Notes: a model not told the origin generated them from the letters alone. A DNA stretch of 64,000 nt from Pseudomonas sp. KNUC1026 (GCF_021650705.1 NZ_CP087138.1:5014501-5078500), one strand, 5' to 3'; counted from the first letter of the stretch, positions 37,363 to 47,629 are shown. Numbers and translations: made by a program.

Positions 37363-38236
37363 CAGCCTCCCATTGGTAAGCGTAATCATCGCTTCCTACA
37401 ATCATGGTCCCTACATCGAGGAATGTATTCTCAGCGTATTGGCACAGGACTACCTCAACATCGAGCTGCTGGTGGTCGACGACGGCTCAACCGACGACAG
37501 TGTCCAGCGCATAGAGCGGTTGCAGGCACAGCATGGTTTCGACTTTCGGGTGCAGCAGAACCAAGGGTTGACCAACACCCTGAATGGCGTTGTCGCCCGT
37601 TGCCGCGGTTCGTTGATTGCGCCGTTCGGCTCGGACGACGTCATGCTCCCGGGGCGCATCAGTGCTCAAGTCGCGCACATGGACGGCAAGCCGGAAGTCG
37701 GGATCTGCTGCGGCAACATCGAGCTGATCGACGCCGATGGCAAGCTCTATCCGGAAAAGCGCCAGAATCGTGACATACCGTTTCGTCGGCTGGATTTCGA
37801 CGACATGTTCATGGAGCGCAAGCCGTATCCGCCTGCGCCGACGCTGCTGATTCGCCGTGAGGCACTGGAGGCGGTAGGCGGGTTCGACCCGCGCATCCGC
37901 CTGGAAGACCTGTTGATCGAGCTGAAAATCACCCGTGCAGGCTATTACATCGACGGGCTCAATGTGCTTATGGCGCGCTATCGCAAGCACGCCACCAACT
38001 CCTACAAGAACCTGCGCTTTATGACAGATGCCATCCTGCGAAGCTACGCGTTGTTCAGCGACCACCCGCAGTATGAGTACGTAAAGTACCGCTTTCTCAA
38101 CTCGATGTTCCTGAAAGTCTCCAACCGTGACCGCACGTTCGCCCGAGAACTGCTAGCGCAGATCCCCTTGAAACGCTTCAACGGCAAGACCGTCCGTGGC
38201 CTGATTCGCTATGTGCTGCCTTACAGGAAAGCCTGA
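37355..38236 (+). CDS. Family 2 glycosyltransferase (WapR-like position)
   Basis: 293 residues starting with GTG at 37355, preceded by GGAG, overlapping ssg by eight bases. GT-A fold of family GT2: SVIIASYNHGPYIEECI, LLVVDDGSTDDSVQRIE and the DxD-type APFGSDDVMLPGR. The central part has PAPTLLIRREALEAVGGFD and RLEDLLIELKI. By position it corresponds to PA5000 (WapR, rhamnosyltransferase), but the sugar cannot be told from sequence alone. Ends head to head with the convergent kinase gene, with no gap. Confidence 0.8.
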   Translation: MADSLPLVSVIIASYNHGPYIEECILSVLAQDYLNIELLVVDDGSTDDSVQRIERLQAQHGFDFRVQQNQGLTNTLNGVVARCRGSLIAPFGSDDVMLPGRISAQVAHMDGKPEVGICCGNIELIDADGKLYPEKRQNRDIPFRRLDFDDMFMERKPYPPAPTLLIRREALEAVGGFDPRIRLEDLLIELKITRAGYYIDGLNVLMARYRKHATNSYKNLRFMTDAILRSYALFSDHPQYEYVKYRFLNSMFLKVSNRDRTFARELLAQIPLKRFNGKTVRGLIRYVLPYRKA

Positions 38237-38863
38237 TCAGGCTGAGGTCAGCATCAAACGCTCTGCAGGGCCATGGCCGGCCTGTGTGGCATAGCCCGCT
38301 CTGAAGGCCCCCGCTTCGCTGGCCAACAGCCATTGGGCATCTTCCGAATAGCGATGGATGTGCTTCAGGTTGCGCTGGCGCAGGCTGGCCCTGAGCGGTG
38401 AGGGCAGCAAGCGCATATCGGCCACGTCGATCAAGGCAAACCGCTGCTGCTCGTCGATCAATACGTTGCCCAAGTGCATGGAGCGGAAATAGATGCCTTG
38501 TTCGTGCACCTGGGCCATGAAGGCGCCGAACGCACGAGCCAGGCCTGCGGCGTCTGCAGTACCTGTGTGCGCTTGGCGCAGCGTCTGGCCGGGCAGGGGG
38601 CGATAGCGCACAGCAGCGGCCCCTGCGCCCATGTCCCACAGTGCCAGCACCGTAGGGGCGGTGATGCCACGTTGGTTCAGGAAAAAGCAATTATCGGCGA
38701 AGCGTTGCGCCAGCGGATAAAAACTGTTGCTGGTAAACAGGCCGCGGGCGCGAAACAGTTTGACGAAGCTGCCGTCTGCAAGCTCGACCACTTTGGCGCC
38801 CAGGCCGTCGGCCTCAATCACCTTGCCTTGTTCGATGCTTTGCCGATCCGCTGCGCAGGGCAC
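38237..38863 (-). CDS. LPS kinase-like domain, apparently continuous with WaaL
   Basis: About 208 residues of kinase-like sequence: KVVELADGSFVKLFRARGLF (nucleotide lysine), RYRPLPGQTLRQ, the loop IYFRSMHLGNVLI and FALIDVADMRLLPSPLRA. In the loop the usual catalytic Asp is replaced by Ser while the Asn and the later Asp are kept. No ATG is available; GTG at 38863 is a possible start but has no ribosome site. The frame is open upstream and continues the C-terminal sequence of WaaL (NEHWYLLWLPLAWIAAL). Either this is a true WaaL-kinase fusion or a further indel hides the junction. PA4998 is the likely counterpart. Confidence 0.7.
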   Translation of the reverse strand: MPCAADRQSIEQGKVIEADGLGAKVVELADGSFVKLFRARGLFTSNSFYPLAQRFADNCFFLNQRGITAPTVLALWDMGAGAAAVRYRPLPGQTLRQAHTGTADAAGLARAFGAFMAQVHEQGIYFRSMHLGNVLIDEQQRFALIDVADMRLLPSPLRASLRQRNLKHIHRYSEDAQWLLASEAGAFRAGYATQAGHGPAERLMLTSA

Positions 38864-40059
38864 GCTTGGCTGGATTGTGGGAAGCCCACCGCTGCGGTGC
38901 GCAATGGCCAGTGCCGCGATCCAGGCCAAGGGCAACCAGAGCAGATACCAGTGTTCATTCAGGGCGAGAACACTCCGCCGCCCTCGGTCAGGCCGCTACT
39001 AATGCCGAAAATCAACCATGTACTACCCAGCACCAGCAGCGGCTGGTGCCGAAGCTGCAAGCCGCACCTCAATGCGACCAGCTGCACCCCTGCCCATGGG
39101 ATGAAGCCGATAATACCCAAGTAGTACAGTGCGCCCAGTGCAAAGTTGTGCGGCTCGGCCAGCATGTAACCAACGTTCACATCGACCACCAGCTCGGCAT
39201 CGTACCCATGCCCCTTCCACGGATGATCGGCAATGTGGCCAGCCACGATTTTCCATATATCGAAGCGATATGAGCTACCGCGGCTCATCAGCTCCTGATG
39301 AAACACCAGGAATGTCAGGGCGCCAGCTACCAAGCCTGCCAACAGCAGGCCAACGCTGCGTTTGTCCCTGTTCACCAGCGCCATCCACCCCACCGCCAGC
39401 GATAGCGCCATCAATGGTGTGCGAGAGCCTGTAGCGAGAACTGCGGCAAATGTGATCAGGGCACCTGCAGCACACCAGGCGAAAGTGAAGGGGTTACGCT
39501 CGCTCAAGCACCGGTAGAGCCAATAAGTACAGAAAAAACCGAAGAGGTGCGCGCTCAATAGCGGATTGTCGAAAGCTCCGCCGCCGACAAAGCGCGTTTC
39601 AACGGTGGGGTAGGCAACATAACTGACAAGAAACTCGGCTGTGAACAGCGTTGTGACTGTCGCTGCAATCTTCACGAGCGCCGGCAGGGCTTCGAGACGG
39701 TGTCGGGCAATCAGTGCAAGAGCAGGAAAAAGCAGCAGCATTAGCAGTGGGCGCTTCGCCAGGCTTGTTGCACTGTCAGTGGTGTCGCTCCAGGCAATGC
39801 TTGCCACCGCCCACGCGGCCAAGCCAAGTGCCAGCAACACGATCGGCTCGCGCAGTGCTACCAATAACTCACGGGGCCGCAGGAGCAAAGCCACAAGTGT
39901 AGGGAGTGCCAGGAACAGGTAATAGAGAGTTTGCAGGGGCCCGCGACCCGGCAGTACAAACATGCCGCAAAGGAAGGCAAGCAGCCCGAAGGGCAATATC
40001 CATTGCGTTATGGCATCGAAAGCCCGGTCGGCGTAAACCCTCGGTTGGCTGGCTGGCAT
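38864..40059 (-). CDS. waaL: O-antigen ligase, frameshifted near its end
   Basis: Joins undecaprenyl-linked O polysaccharide to lipid A-core on the periplasmic side. It begins MPASQPRVYADRAFDAITQW and has about ten membrane segments, the Wzy/WaaL motifs VLATGSRTPLMALSL and SSYRFDIWKIVAGHIADHP, and GHGYDAEL followed by YMLAEPHNFALGALYYLG, whose histidine is the catalytic residue of WaaL proteins. The first frame stops just after LTEGGGVFSP near 38960. Adding one base in the region 38962-38967 continues with NEHWYLLWLPLAWIA, the expected WaaL C-terminus, and then runs on into kinase sequence. The boundary given to the kinase is therefore approximate. Confidence 0.85.
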
Positions 40060-40189
40060 GTCTTGAAAGCTGTCCTGTAACCCGTTGCGAAGGCGCGATG
40101 TTAACGGTATGGCGCCCGCACTGCCACGTCCAACCGACCTGTGCTGTGTTAAAGTGCGCCATTTCCCCAGCCAAGCAGTTGTTCACTCC

Positions 40190-41993
40190 ATGTCCGAAAG
40201 CCCAGCCAGCGCCAGCCCTTCGAGCCTGAAGATTTATTTCCGGCTGTTAGGTTATGTCCGGCCGTATATCGGCCTTTTTCTGCTCAGCATCGTAGGCTTT
40301 CTGATCTTCGCCTCCACTCAACCGATGTTGGGTTACGTGCTGAAGTATTTCGTCGATGGCCTGTCCGACCCGAACGCTCGGCTTTTCCCAAGCGTGCCGA
40401 TCCTTCGCGACCTGCAACTGCTGCAGGCGGTGCCGCTGCTGATCATTGTGATCGCCGCCTGGCAAGGCATAGGCTCCTACCTGGGCAACTATTTTCTGGC
40501 CAAGGTTTCACTGGGCCTCGTGCACGACCTGCGTGTGCAGTTGTTCAACAATTTGCTGACGTTGCCCAACCGTTACTTCGACCGTAACAACTCTGGCCAC
40601 CTCATCTCGCGCATCACTTTCAACGTCACGATGGTCACTGGCGCTGCCACCGACGCGATCAAGGTGGTCATCCGCGAAGGCATGACCGTGGTGTTCCTGT
40701 TCGGCTCGCTGCTGCTGATGAACTGGCGCCTTACGCTGGTCATGGTTGCCATCCTCCCGCTGATCGGCTTCATGGTGACCCGAGCCAGCCGCACTTTCCG
40801 CAAGCAGAGCAAGAAGATTCAGGTGGCCATGGGGATGTCACGCATGTGGCGTCGGAAACCATCCAGGGCTACCGCGTGGTGCGCAGTTTCGGTGGTGAAG
40901 CCTACGAGCGGGAACGTTTTGAGGCTGCCAGCCAGAGCAACACCGACAAACAACTGCGCATGACCCGCACCGGCTCGATCTACACCCCCATGCTGCAGCT
41001 GGTGATCTACAGCGCCATGGCGGTGCTGATGTTCCTGGTGCTGTACATGCGCGGTGATGCATCCGCCGGTGACCTGGTGGCCTACATCACTCTGGCAGGC
41101 CTGTTGCCCAAGCCGATTCGCCAGTTGTCCGAAGTGAGCTCTACCGTCCAGCGCGGCGTGGCGGGTGCCGAAAGCATCTTCGAGCAGCTCGACGAGCCGT
41201 GCGAAGTCGACCACGGCAACGTCACGCGTGAGAGCGTGAATGGCCGGCTGGAGGTTCAGGGGCTGGACTTCACCTACCCCGGTACCGACAAGCAGGTGCT
41301 GCATGGCATCAGCTTCGTTGCCGAACCCGGGCAGATGGTTGCGCTGGTCGGGCGCTCAGGCAGTGGCAAGTCCACCCTGGCGGCGCTGATCCCGCGCTTC
41401 TACCAGCACGGCCAGGGGCAGATCCTGCTCGATGGCGTCGACGTGCAGGACTACACGCTGCTCAACCTGCGCCAGCACATCGCACAGGTTACCCAGCAGG
41501 TCACCCTGTTCAGCGACACCGTGGCACGCAATATCGCTTACGGTGATCTCGCCGATGCCCTCGCGAGGACATCGAGGCCGCCGCCGAGGCTGCATTCGCC
41601 AAGGGCTTCATCGATCAGTTGCCGCAAGGTTTCGACACGCCTGTGGGCGAAAACGGTGTGCTGCTCTCCGGCGGCCAGCGCCAGCGCCTGGCCATCGCCC
41701 GTGCACTGCTCAAGAACGCCCCCTTGCTGATCCTCGATGAAGCCACCTCGGCACTGGATACCGAGTCGGAACGGCATATCCAGGGTGCGCTGGATCAGGT
41801 CATGAAAGGCCGCACAACGCTGGTGATCGCGCACCGGTTGTCCACCATCGAAAAAGCCGATCTGATCCTGGTGATGGATCAGGGGCGCATCGTCGAGCGG
41901 GGTACACACGCTCAGTTGCTCACGATGAATGGCTACTACACGCGCCTGCACGCCATGGGGCTGGAGGAGCCTGGCAGCGAGCCAGCCATCTGA
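40190..41993 (+). CDS. msbA: Lipid A-core flippase, two frameshifts
   Basis: Essential ABC exporter that flips lipid A-core across the inner membrane. Reconstructed length is 601 residues from MSESPASASPSSLKIYFRLL. Six membrane helices are followed by the ATPase with Walker A GRSGSGKST, Q-loop region QVTQQVTLFSDTVARNIAYG, signature LLSGGQRQRLAIARAL and Walker B LLILDEATSALD. Frame breaks: the G4 at 40831-40834 is one G short (VAMG then DVTHVASETIQGYRVV), and the CCC at 41558-41560 is one C short (LADA then PREDIEAAAEAAFAKG). A cell cannot live without this function, so these are almost certainly sequence errors. It is divergent from waaL. Confidence 0.95.
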
Positions 41994-42110
41994 GGGGCAT
42001 GCTGCCAGTATTCGCATCCGGCCGCGGACGCTGCCGATACCACTGCTCGATAATAAGGCCATAGCCGCTTTGCTAGTGTCCCGGTTTCGCAACGAACCGA
42101 GGACACTGCG

Positions 42111-42505
42111 ATGCTGCAACGCTTCGTATGGAAGCTGCTGCCCAAGGCGCAGCGTACTTTTCTGCTCCACCGCCTGTCAGTGATCGACCGCCAGGTCGTC
42201 AACCGTGCGATGTCGGCCAACATTCGATTCCCCTCAGCCTTTACTGACAAACACTGCCTGTTCATCCCAGTTTCCTGGTCAATGGCCTGGGGCGGCTGGC
42301 CATGGATTTCATCGGGCGGCACGAGAACCTTCAGGAAGATTTCGCAAGTGTCTGCCGCCACCTCGATATCACGTCGACGCTGCCCACGCGCAACGTTTCA
42401 CTCGAGCGCCAGGTGCCCAGTGCGCTGGAAGTCGCCAGCACCACAACGCGGGAGCGGATACGTCAGGTCTATCGCCGCGACTATGAGTTGCTTGGCTATG
42501 AATGA
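42111..42505 (+). pseudogene. Sulfotransferase remnant with large internal deletion
   Basis: The first 50 or so codons read MLQRFVWKLLPKAQRTFLLH and go on to FTDKHCLFIP, where a sulfotransferase would have its PAPS-binding HVPK loop. The reading then jumps to FLVNGLGRLAMDFIGRHENL in another frame and finishes normally with REIRQ-type helices and YRRDYELLGYE, the usual C-terminus of such sulfotransferases. Total length is only about 130 codons, so roughly 100 codons of the middle, including most of the active site, are missing. The junction is near 42265-42280. Unlike the single-base breaks elsewhere, this looks like real decay. The start has GAGGAC upstream. The stop overlaps cysC. Confidence 0.75.
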
Positions 42506-43097
42506 CCTATCCCAGGCAGGCTTCATCCACCCCTTCGCTCTTACCGTACAGCCCTGGCAGCGGGCTGCGCTCAAGGGGCAGCGTGGCCGTTGTATCTGGC
42601 TGACCGGTTACTCTGGCGCCGGCAAGTCGACCCTTGCAGTCCACCTCGAAATGGCGTTGCTCAGCCGCAGCCAGCACACCTTCGTGCTCGATGGTGACAA
42701 CCTGCGGGCGGGCTTGTGCCAGGATCTGGGCATGGGCCCGGAAGAGCGCCGGGAGAATATCCGCCGCATGGCCGAAGTCGCCCGCCTTATGGTGGACGCC
42801 GGGTTGATTGTGATCGTCGCGGCGATTTCACCGTTCGAGGCAGACCGGCAGGCCGCTCGTGCGCTTTTTGCCGAGCATGAATTTTTCCTTGTGCACGTGA
42901 GTACATCGCTCAAGGAGTGCGCTCGGCGGGACCCCAAGGGCCTGTACCGGGCAGCCAGGGAAGGCCGAGTACGGCAGTTCACCGGGGTCGACAGCCCTTA
43001 CGAGGCCCCTGCGGGCGCTGATTTCGTGATCGATACCGCCGCGCTGCCGCTTGAGCAGGCCACGTCTCGGTTGGTAGCGGCGTTGCAGGCAGGTTGA
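42498..43097 (+). CDS. cysC: Adenylylsulfate (APS) kinase
   Basis: Makes PAPS from APS and ATP. 199 residues. P-loop GYSGAGKSTLAVHLE, then VLDGDNLRAGLCQDLGMG and EERRENIRRMAEVARLM, all standard for CysC, and FLVHVSTSLKECARRDPKGL. It starts at 42498, overlapping the end of the sulfotransferase remnant by eight bases. There is no cysN or cysD nearby. A stand-alone APS kinase tied to a sulfotransferase in an LPS cluster suggests that PAPS was used to sulfate a surface glycan. With the partner broken, its present role is unclear. Confidence 0.93.
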   Translation: MNDLSQAGFIHPFALTVQPWQRAALKGQRGRCIWLTGYSGAGKSTLAVHLEMALLSRSQHTFVLDGDNLRAGLCQDLGMGPEERRENIRRMAEVARLMVDAGLIVIVAAISPFEADRQAARALFAEHEFFLVHVSTSLKECARRDPKGLYRAAREGRVRQFTGVDSPYEAPAGADFVIDTAALPLEQATSRLVAALQAG

Positions 43098-43169
43098 AGG
43101 GGGCTGTCGGGCCGCTGGCTGGGCTGTGCTGATATCCCGGCCCTGTTCATTTTGTAGATGGGTTGTTCC

Positions 43170-44590
43170 ATGAAGTTGTCGATGCCGCGTTTCGAGCAGG
43201 CCCCGGTCCTGGTGGTTGGCGATGTGATGCTCGACCGCTACTGGCATGGCGGCACTTCACGCATTTCGCCCGAGGCCCCGGTGCCGGTGGTGAGGGTCGA
43301 GCAGATCGAAGACCGCCCGGGCGGCGCCGCCAACGTCGCGCTCAACATCGCCGCCCTCGGCGCGCCCGCTGCCCTGGTGGGCGTTACCGGCGAAGACGAA
43401 GCCGCCGAAAGCCTGCTCGCCAGCCTCAAGGCTGCCGGTGTGCGCACCGGCTTCCAGCGCATCGCCCACCAGCCCACCATCGTCAAGCTGCGAGTGATGA
43501 GCCGCCATCAGCAACTGCTGCGCATCGACTTCGAAGAGCCTTTTGCCACCGACCCCGTGCACCTGAGCGCCGAAGTCGACGCCTTGCTCGATGGCGTCAA
43601 GGTGCTGGTGCTGTCCGACTACGGCAAGGGCGCATTGAAGAACCACCAGGAGCTGATCCAGGCCGCCCGTGCGCGCAACATTCCCGTGTTGGCCGACCCC
43701 AAGGGCAAGGACTTTTCCATCTATCGCGGCGCCAGCCTGATTACCCCCAATCTGAGCGAGTTCGAGGCCATCGTCGGCCGCTGCGCCGACGAGGCGGAGC
43801 TGGTGACCAAGGGCGCAGGCCTGATGGCTGATCTTGAACTGGGGGCGCTGCTGGTGACCCGTGGAGAGCACGGCATGACCCTGCTGCGCCCGGGCCATCA
43901 GGCGTTGCACTTGCCGGCCCGCGCCCGCGAAGTGTTCGACGTGACTGGCGCCGGCGATACGGTCATCTCCACCCTGGCCGCGTCGCTGGCCGCCGGAGAA
44001 GAGCTGCCCCATGCCGTGGCGCTGGCGAACCTGGCCGCCGGGATCGTGGTCGGCAAGCTCGGCACCGCCGCCATCAGCGCGCCTGAGCTGCGCCGTGCGA
44101 TTTCACGGGCCGAGGGGTCCGAGCGTGGCGTGCTGACGCTTGAACAACTGCAACTGGCCATCGAAGACGCCCGCGCTCACGGTGAGAACATCGTCTTCAC
44201 CAACGGCTGCTTCGATATCCTGCACGCCGGCCATGTGACCTATCTGGAGCAGGCCGCCGCCCAAGGCGACCGGTTGATCGTGGCGGTCAACGATGATGCG
44301 TCGGTGAGCCGCCTGAAGGGCCCAGGCCGGCCGATCAACAGCGTCGACCGGCGCATGGCCGTGCTGGCAGGCCTGGGCGCTGTCGACTGGGTGATCAGCT
44401 TCGCCGAAGGCACCCCGAGAAGCTGCTGGAGCAAGTGCGCCCTGACGTGCTGGTCAAGGGTGGCGATTACGGCATCGACCAGGTGGTCGGCGCCGACATC
44501 GTCAAATCCTACGGCGGCGAAGTTCGTGTGCTGGGGTTGGTGGAAAACAGCTCCACCACTGCGATCGTCGAGAAAATCCGCAGCCGCTGA
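43170..44590 (+). CDS. hldE: Bifunctional heptose-7-phosphate kinase / heptose-1-phosphate adenylyltransferase, frameshifted
   Basis: Makes ADP-heptose for the LPS inner core. Reconstructed length is 473 residues. The N-terminal ribokinase-type domain has VGDVMLDRYWHGGTSRISPE, RPGGAANVALNIAAL and the catalytic DVTGAGDTVISTLA. The C-terminal nucleotidyltransferase has VFTNGCFDILHAGHVTYLEQ (HxGH). The frame breaks after FAEGTP: adding one C to the C4 run at 44413-44416 continues as EKLLEQVRPDVLVKGGDY and ends IVEKIRSR at 44590. Read without repair, the frame runs on nonsensically into the next gene. Confidence 0.96.
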
Positions 44591-44612
44591 CCGGTTGGCC
44601 ACCCGGCGCGGT

Positions 44613-45572
44613 TCACAGCTTGTGCCGCGCCAGCCTGATCAACGCCTTGGCCTTCGTCGCCACCTTCTTCAGCCCGCTCTTGCGCACCGCCGGCACTTCC
44701 AGGCCCTGGCGGTGCAGCCAGTCTTTCCACTTCACTCGCTCCTCGCGCACCACCCAACCTTCCTGGCTGGCGAAGCTTTCGGCCAGGAACAGCCCGCGCG
44801 TGGGCGCGGCATGCAGCTCTCCCTTGCGCAAGGTGTAGAGCTCCGGCAGGGGGTTACCGCCTTCCAGCGGAATGAGGTAGAGGTCGGGCCGTCTGCGGCT
44901 CAGGCGGGCCACCAACTGGTCATTCTCCAGCCGCTCGTCCACGTGATAGAGGCTCAGGCCCTTGGCTTCCTTGGGCACTTCCAGGCGCAGGTCGTAGACC
45001 AGTTGCAGCGAGGCTGTTGGCAGGTGGACGTACGCTCGCGGCTGCTCGATCAGCGCTTGGGCACCGCAGAGCACAGTGCGCGCGGCACCGGCTTTGGGAA
45101 TCAGGTCGAAGCTCGGAGTTTCGCGGTACTTCAACGCCCCGGCATAGGCATCCGGCAGCCAGGTGTCCTTGAAGCGGCCGTTGAGCCAGCCGCTCGGCGT
45201 TTCCAGCAGGCACTCCTCTGCCACTTCCTGCACGGCAGTGTGCAATGGCAGGTTCAACTCATGGGCTGGAACGTAGCCGGAGATCAGCTTGAGCACCACG
45301 TCGCCACGGTCTTCGCGGCGCTGGCGCACCAGCACCCAGTAGTCGCGGCCTTGCCAGGCCAGAGTGAGGCGCACTGAAACGCCCAGGTTGGCAAGCTCGG
45401 TAGAGAATTGCTCTGGGTCGCCGATCTGGATGGGTTGGCGGCGCTCGAGGGTTTGCGCGAAATTCTGCGGCATGCCCACGCTCTGGTAGGCCAGCGCCTG
45501 GGGCGTGGCCTCCACGAACAGCGGTAGGGTCTTGAAGTTGCCAGGGTTCTTGCGGATCAACGTTTGCGGCAT
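44613..45572 (-). CDS. Conserved hypothetical protein with Nudix-like motif
   Basis: 319 residues from MPQTLIRKNPGNFKTLPLFV. I do not recognise a studied family member. Visible features: a Nudix-box-like stretch PLHTAVQEVAEECLLETPSG (E-V-x-E-E pattern but without the leading glycine-rich part), a preceding strand-rich segment with YWVLVRQRREDRGDVVLKLI, and a basic C-terminus ending KAKALIRLARHKL. Homologues are, to my memory, often labelled metal ABC transporter ATPase, which nothing in the sequence supports: there is no Walker motif. Convergent with hldE (22-base gap). Confidence 0.75.
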   Translation of the reverse strand: MPQTLIRKNPGNFKTLPLFVEATPQALAYQSVGMPQNFAQTLERRQPIQIGDPEQFSTELANLGVSVRLTLAWQGRDYWVLVRQRREDRGDVVLKLISGYVPAHELNLPLHTAVQEVAEECLLETPSGWLNGRFKDTWLPDAYAGALKYRETPSFDLIPKAGAARTVLCGAQALIEQPRAYVHLPTASLQLVYDLRLEVPKEAKGLSLYHVDERLENDQLVARLSRRRPDLYLIPLEGGNPLPELYTLRKGELHAAPTRGLFLAESFASQEGWVVREERVKWKDWLHRQGLEVPAVRKSGLKKVATKAKALIRLARHKL

Positions 45573-45608
45573 ACAGGGTCCTTGGTCAGGGCGCCGGGCC
45601 GCTCGCGA

Positions 45609-46418
45609 TCATCGGCCGGCAATCACGGCGGCGGCCGTAGCCACATTGTGTGCCAAGTGCACGGGGTTGATGGTCCCGACGATAGCACTGGTGACCCCTG
45701 GCTCGCCAAACAGCAACTGGAAGCTGGCGCGTACCGGGTCTTGCCCGGCCAGACAGGCATGCCCGCTGGCCAAAGCCTTCTTCACCAGAATGCCCTTGCC
45801 ATGTGACAGGGCATGGTCGATCACCGGGCGCTCCGCGCGCTCGTTCAGATTGTAGGTGACCATGGCGCAGTCGCCGCGTTCAAGCGCAAGCAGCCCACCC
45901 TCTACGGTTTTGCCGGAAAACCCGAAGCCCAGCAGCTTACCCTCGCGCTTGAGCTCGGCCAGCGTCTCGTACACGCCTTCCTCCTGCAGGATCCGCAAAT
46001 CCTGGCCATCGGAGTGCACCAGCACCAGGTCGATCCGGTCGGTTTCCAGGCGCTTGAGGCTGCGCTCCACCGAGAGCCGCGTGTGGGCCGCGCTGAAGTC
46101 GAAGCTGGACTGGCCGCCGACAAACTCTTCGCCCACCTTGCTGACGATCACCCACTCATCGCGCTGCCCCCGCAGCAATGGGCCGAGGCGCTCTTCGCTC
46201 ACGCCGTAGGCAGGTGCAGTGTCGAGCAGGTTGATGCCCAGCCCGTGGGCCTGGCGCAGCAGCATGCGGGCTTCTTCGTCGCTTGGGATGGTGAAGCCGC
46301 TGGGGTATTTCACGCCCTGGTCGCGGCCGAACTTCACCGTACCCAGCCCCAGAGGTGAGACCAGCGGGCCGTTGGCGCCGAGGCGGCGATGGTGCGCGTG
46401 CAGTGTGGGCAGGCTCAT
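45609..46418 (-). CDS. Aldo/keto reductase
   Basis: 269 residues, AKR fold, NADPH-dependent carbonyl reductase of unknown substrate. Marks: SPLGLGTVKFGRDQGVKYP, INLLDTAPAYGVSEERLG (catalytic Asp and Tyr), VIVSKVGEEFVGGQSSFDFS (catalytic Lys), and a C-terminal cofactor segment GEPGVTSAIVGTINPVHLA. The start MSLPTLHAHHRRLG at 46418 overlaps the stop of the FAD oxidoreductase by the ATGA arrangement, so the two are translated together and may serve one pathway. Confidence 0.9.
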   Translation of the reverse strand: MSLPTLHAHHRRLGANGPLVSPLGLGTVKFGRDQGVKYPSGFTIPSDEEARMLLRQAHGLGINLLDTAPAYGVSEERLGPLLRGQRDEWVIVSKVGEEFVGGQSSFDFSAAHTRLSVERSLKRLETDRIDLVLVHSDGQDLRILQEEGVYETLAELKREGKLLGFGFSGKTVEGGLLALERGDCAMVTYNLNERAERPVIDHALSHGKGILVKKALASGHACLAGQDPVRASFQLLFGEPGVTSAIVGTINPVHLAHNVATAAAVIAGR

Positions 46419-47589
46419 GGCAGCAGGGCCTCCCAAGGGGCCTGGCCCAATGCCGGCCGGGGCAGCTCGGGCAGGGCCGGGTGGGGCTGGGGCTGGATGC
46501 CGTCACGCTCGAGCGCGGCGAAGACCCGGTCGGAGAAGTCCGGTGCCAATGCGAGCTTGGTCGGCCAGCCCACCAGCAGGCGGCCCTGGTCGGCGAGGAA
46601 CGCGTTGTCGGGCGTACCAGGCCGGATTGTGCAGGCTCCGCGCGGTCAACGCGAAGGGTGGCCCAGTGCAGGCCGCTCTGGTCGAGCCAGGGCATCAGGT
46701 CGGCCAGCTCGCGTTGGGCGGCGGCAATCTGTTGCTCCGGTGAGCGTGCCACTGCATCACCCTCGGCGATATCGCCACCCAGGTACCAGACCCATTGGCC
46801 GTCAGCGGCTGGGTGCGTGGTCACCGTGATACGCGGCTTCGGCCCGCCGCCCAGGCAGTGGGCGTACAGTGGTTTGAGCGCAGCGCCCTTGGCCAGCACC
46901 ATGTGCAACGGCCGGCGCTGCATGGCCGGCTCCTTCACCTCAAGAGCGGCGAGCAGGCTTGCCGTGCCTTCGCCGGCGCTGAGCACCACACGCTGGGCGC
47001 GAATAGCGCGGCCATCGACGACCAGGCCCGTGAGCTCGCCGCTTTCATGCAATGCCGTAATGTGTTCGCCGCGCAGCAGGCTACCGGCACCCAGCTCGGC
47101 CAGGCGGGCTATCAGGCTTGGTGTGTCGACCACGAGCTCCGCCAGGCGATAAACCTTGCCTTTGAATTTGGGATGCTGAAGCGCCGGCGGCAACTGGTCA
47201 CCCTTGACCGCGTCAACGCGGCCGCGCACGGCCTTGCTCGCGAAAAAGCTGGTGAGGTTACCGGCCAGGGTGCCCGGCGACCACAGGTAGTGCGCGTCCG
47301 ACAACAGCCGCACGGGAGAAAGGTCCAGCTCGCCATTACCAGCCAGCGCCTCGCGCCAGCGCCCCGGCATTTCGGCAATGGCCTCGGAGGCACCCGTAAG
47401 GGCGCCATGCAGGGCGTACTTGGTACCGCCGTGGATGATGCCCTGGGATTTCAGGCTCTGCCCACCGCCCAGGGTGGCGTTTTCCACCAGCACGGTCGAG
47501 TAGCCGGCGCGGCGCAGGCGGGCGTTGAGCCAGAGCCCGGCGATACCCGCGCCAACGATCAGCACGTCTGTGGAAACAACCTCGGCCAT
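46415..47589 (-). CDS. FAD-dependent oxidoreductase (DAO family), frameshifted
   Basis: About 391 residues from MAEVVSTDVLIVGAGIAGLW, with the dinucleotide-binding GAGIAG followed by glycine-rich GGGQSLKSQGIIHGGTKYAL, both typical of D-amino-acid-oxidase/glycerol-3-phosphate-dehydrogenase-like enzymes. The substrate is unknown. The start at 47589 has GAGG 7 bases upstream. The frame breaks after EPAQSGLVRP: adding one base at 46609-46612 continues as DNAFLADQGRLLVGWPTKLA and ends GQAPWEALLP at 46415. Counterpart by position: PA4991. Overlaps the aldo/keto reductase start. Confidence 0.87.
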
Positions 47590-47629
47590 CGGGCACCTCG
47601 TTGGGGGACAAAGGCGCGAGTATATCAAC

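Noticed and set aside
43158..45377. 739-codon frame appearing to extend HldE by about 300 residues
   Set aside because: The extension follows the frameshift at 44413 and is antisense to the next gene; the true HldE C-terminus is in the neighbouring frame.
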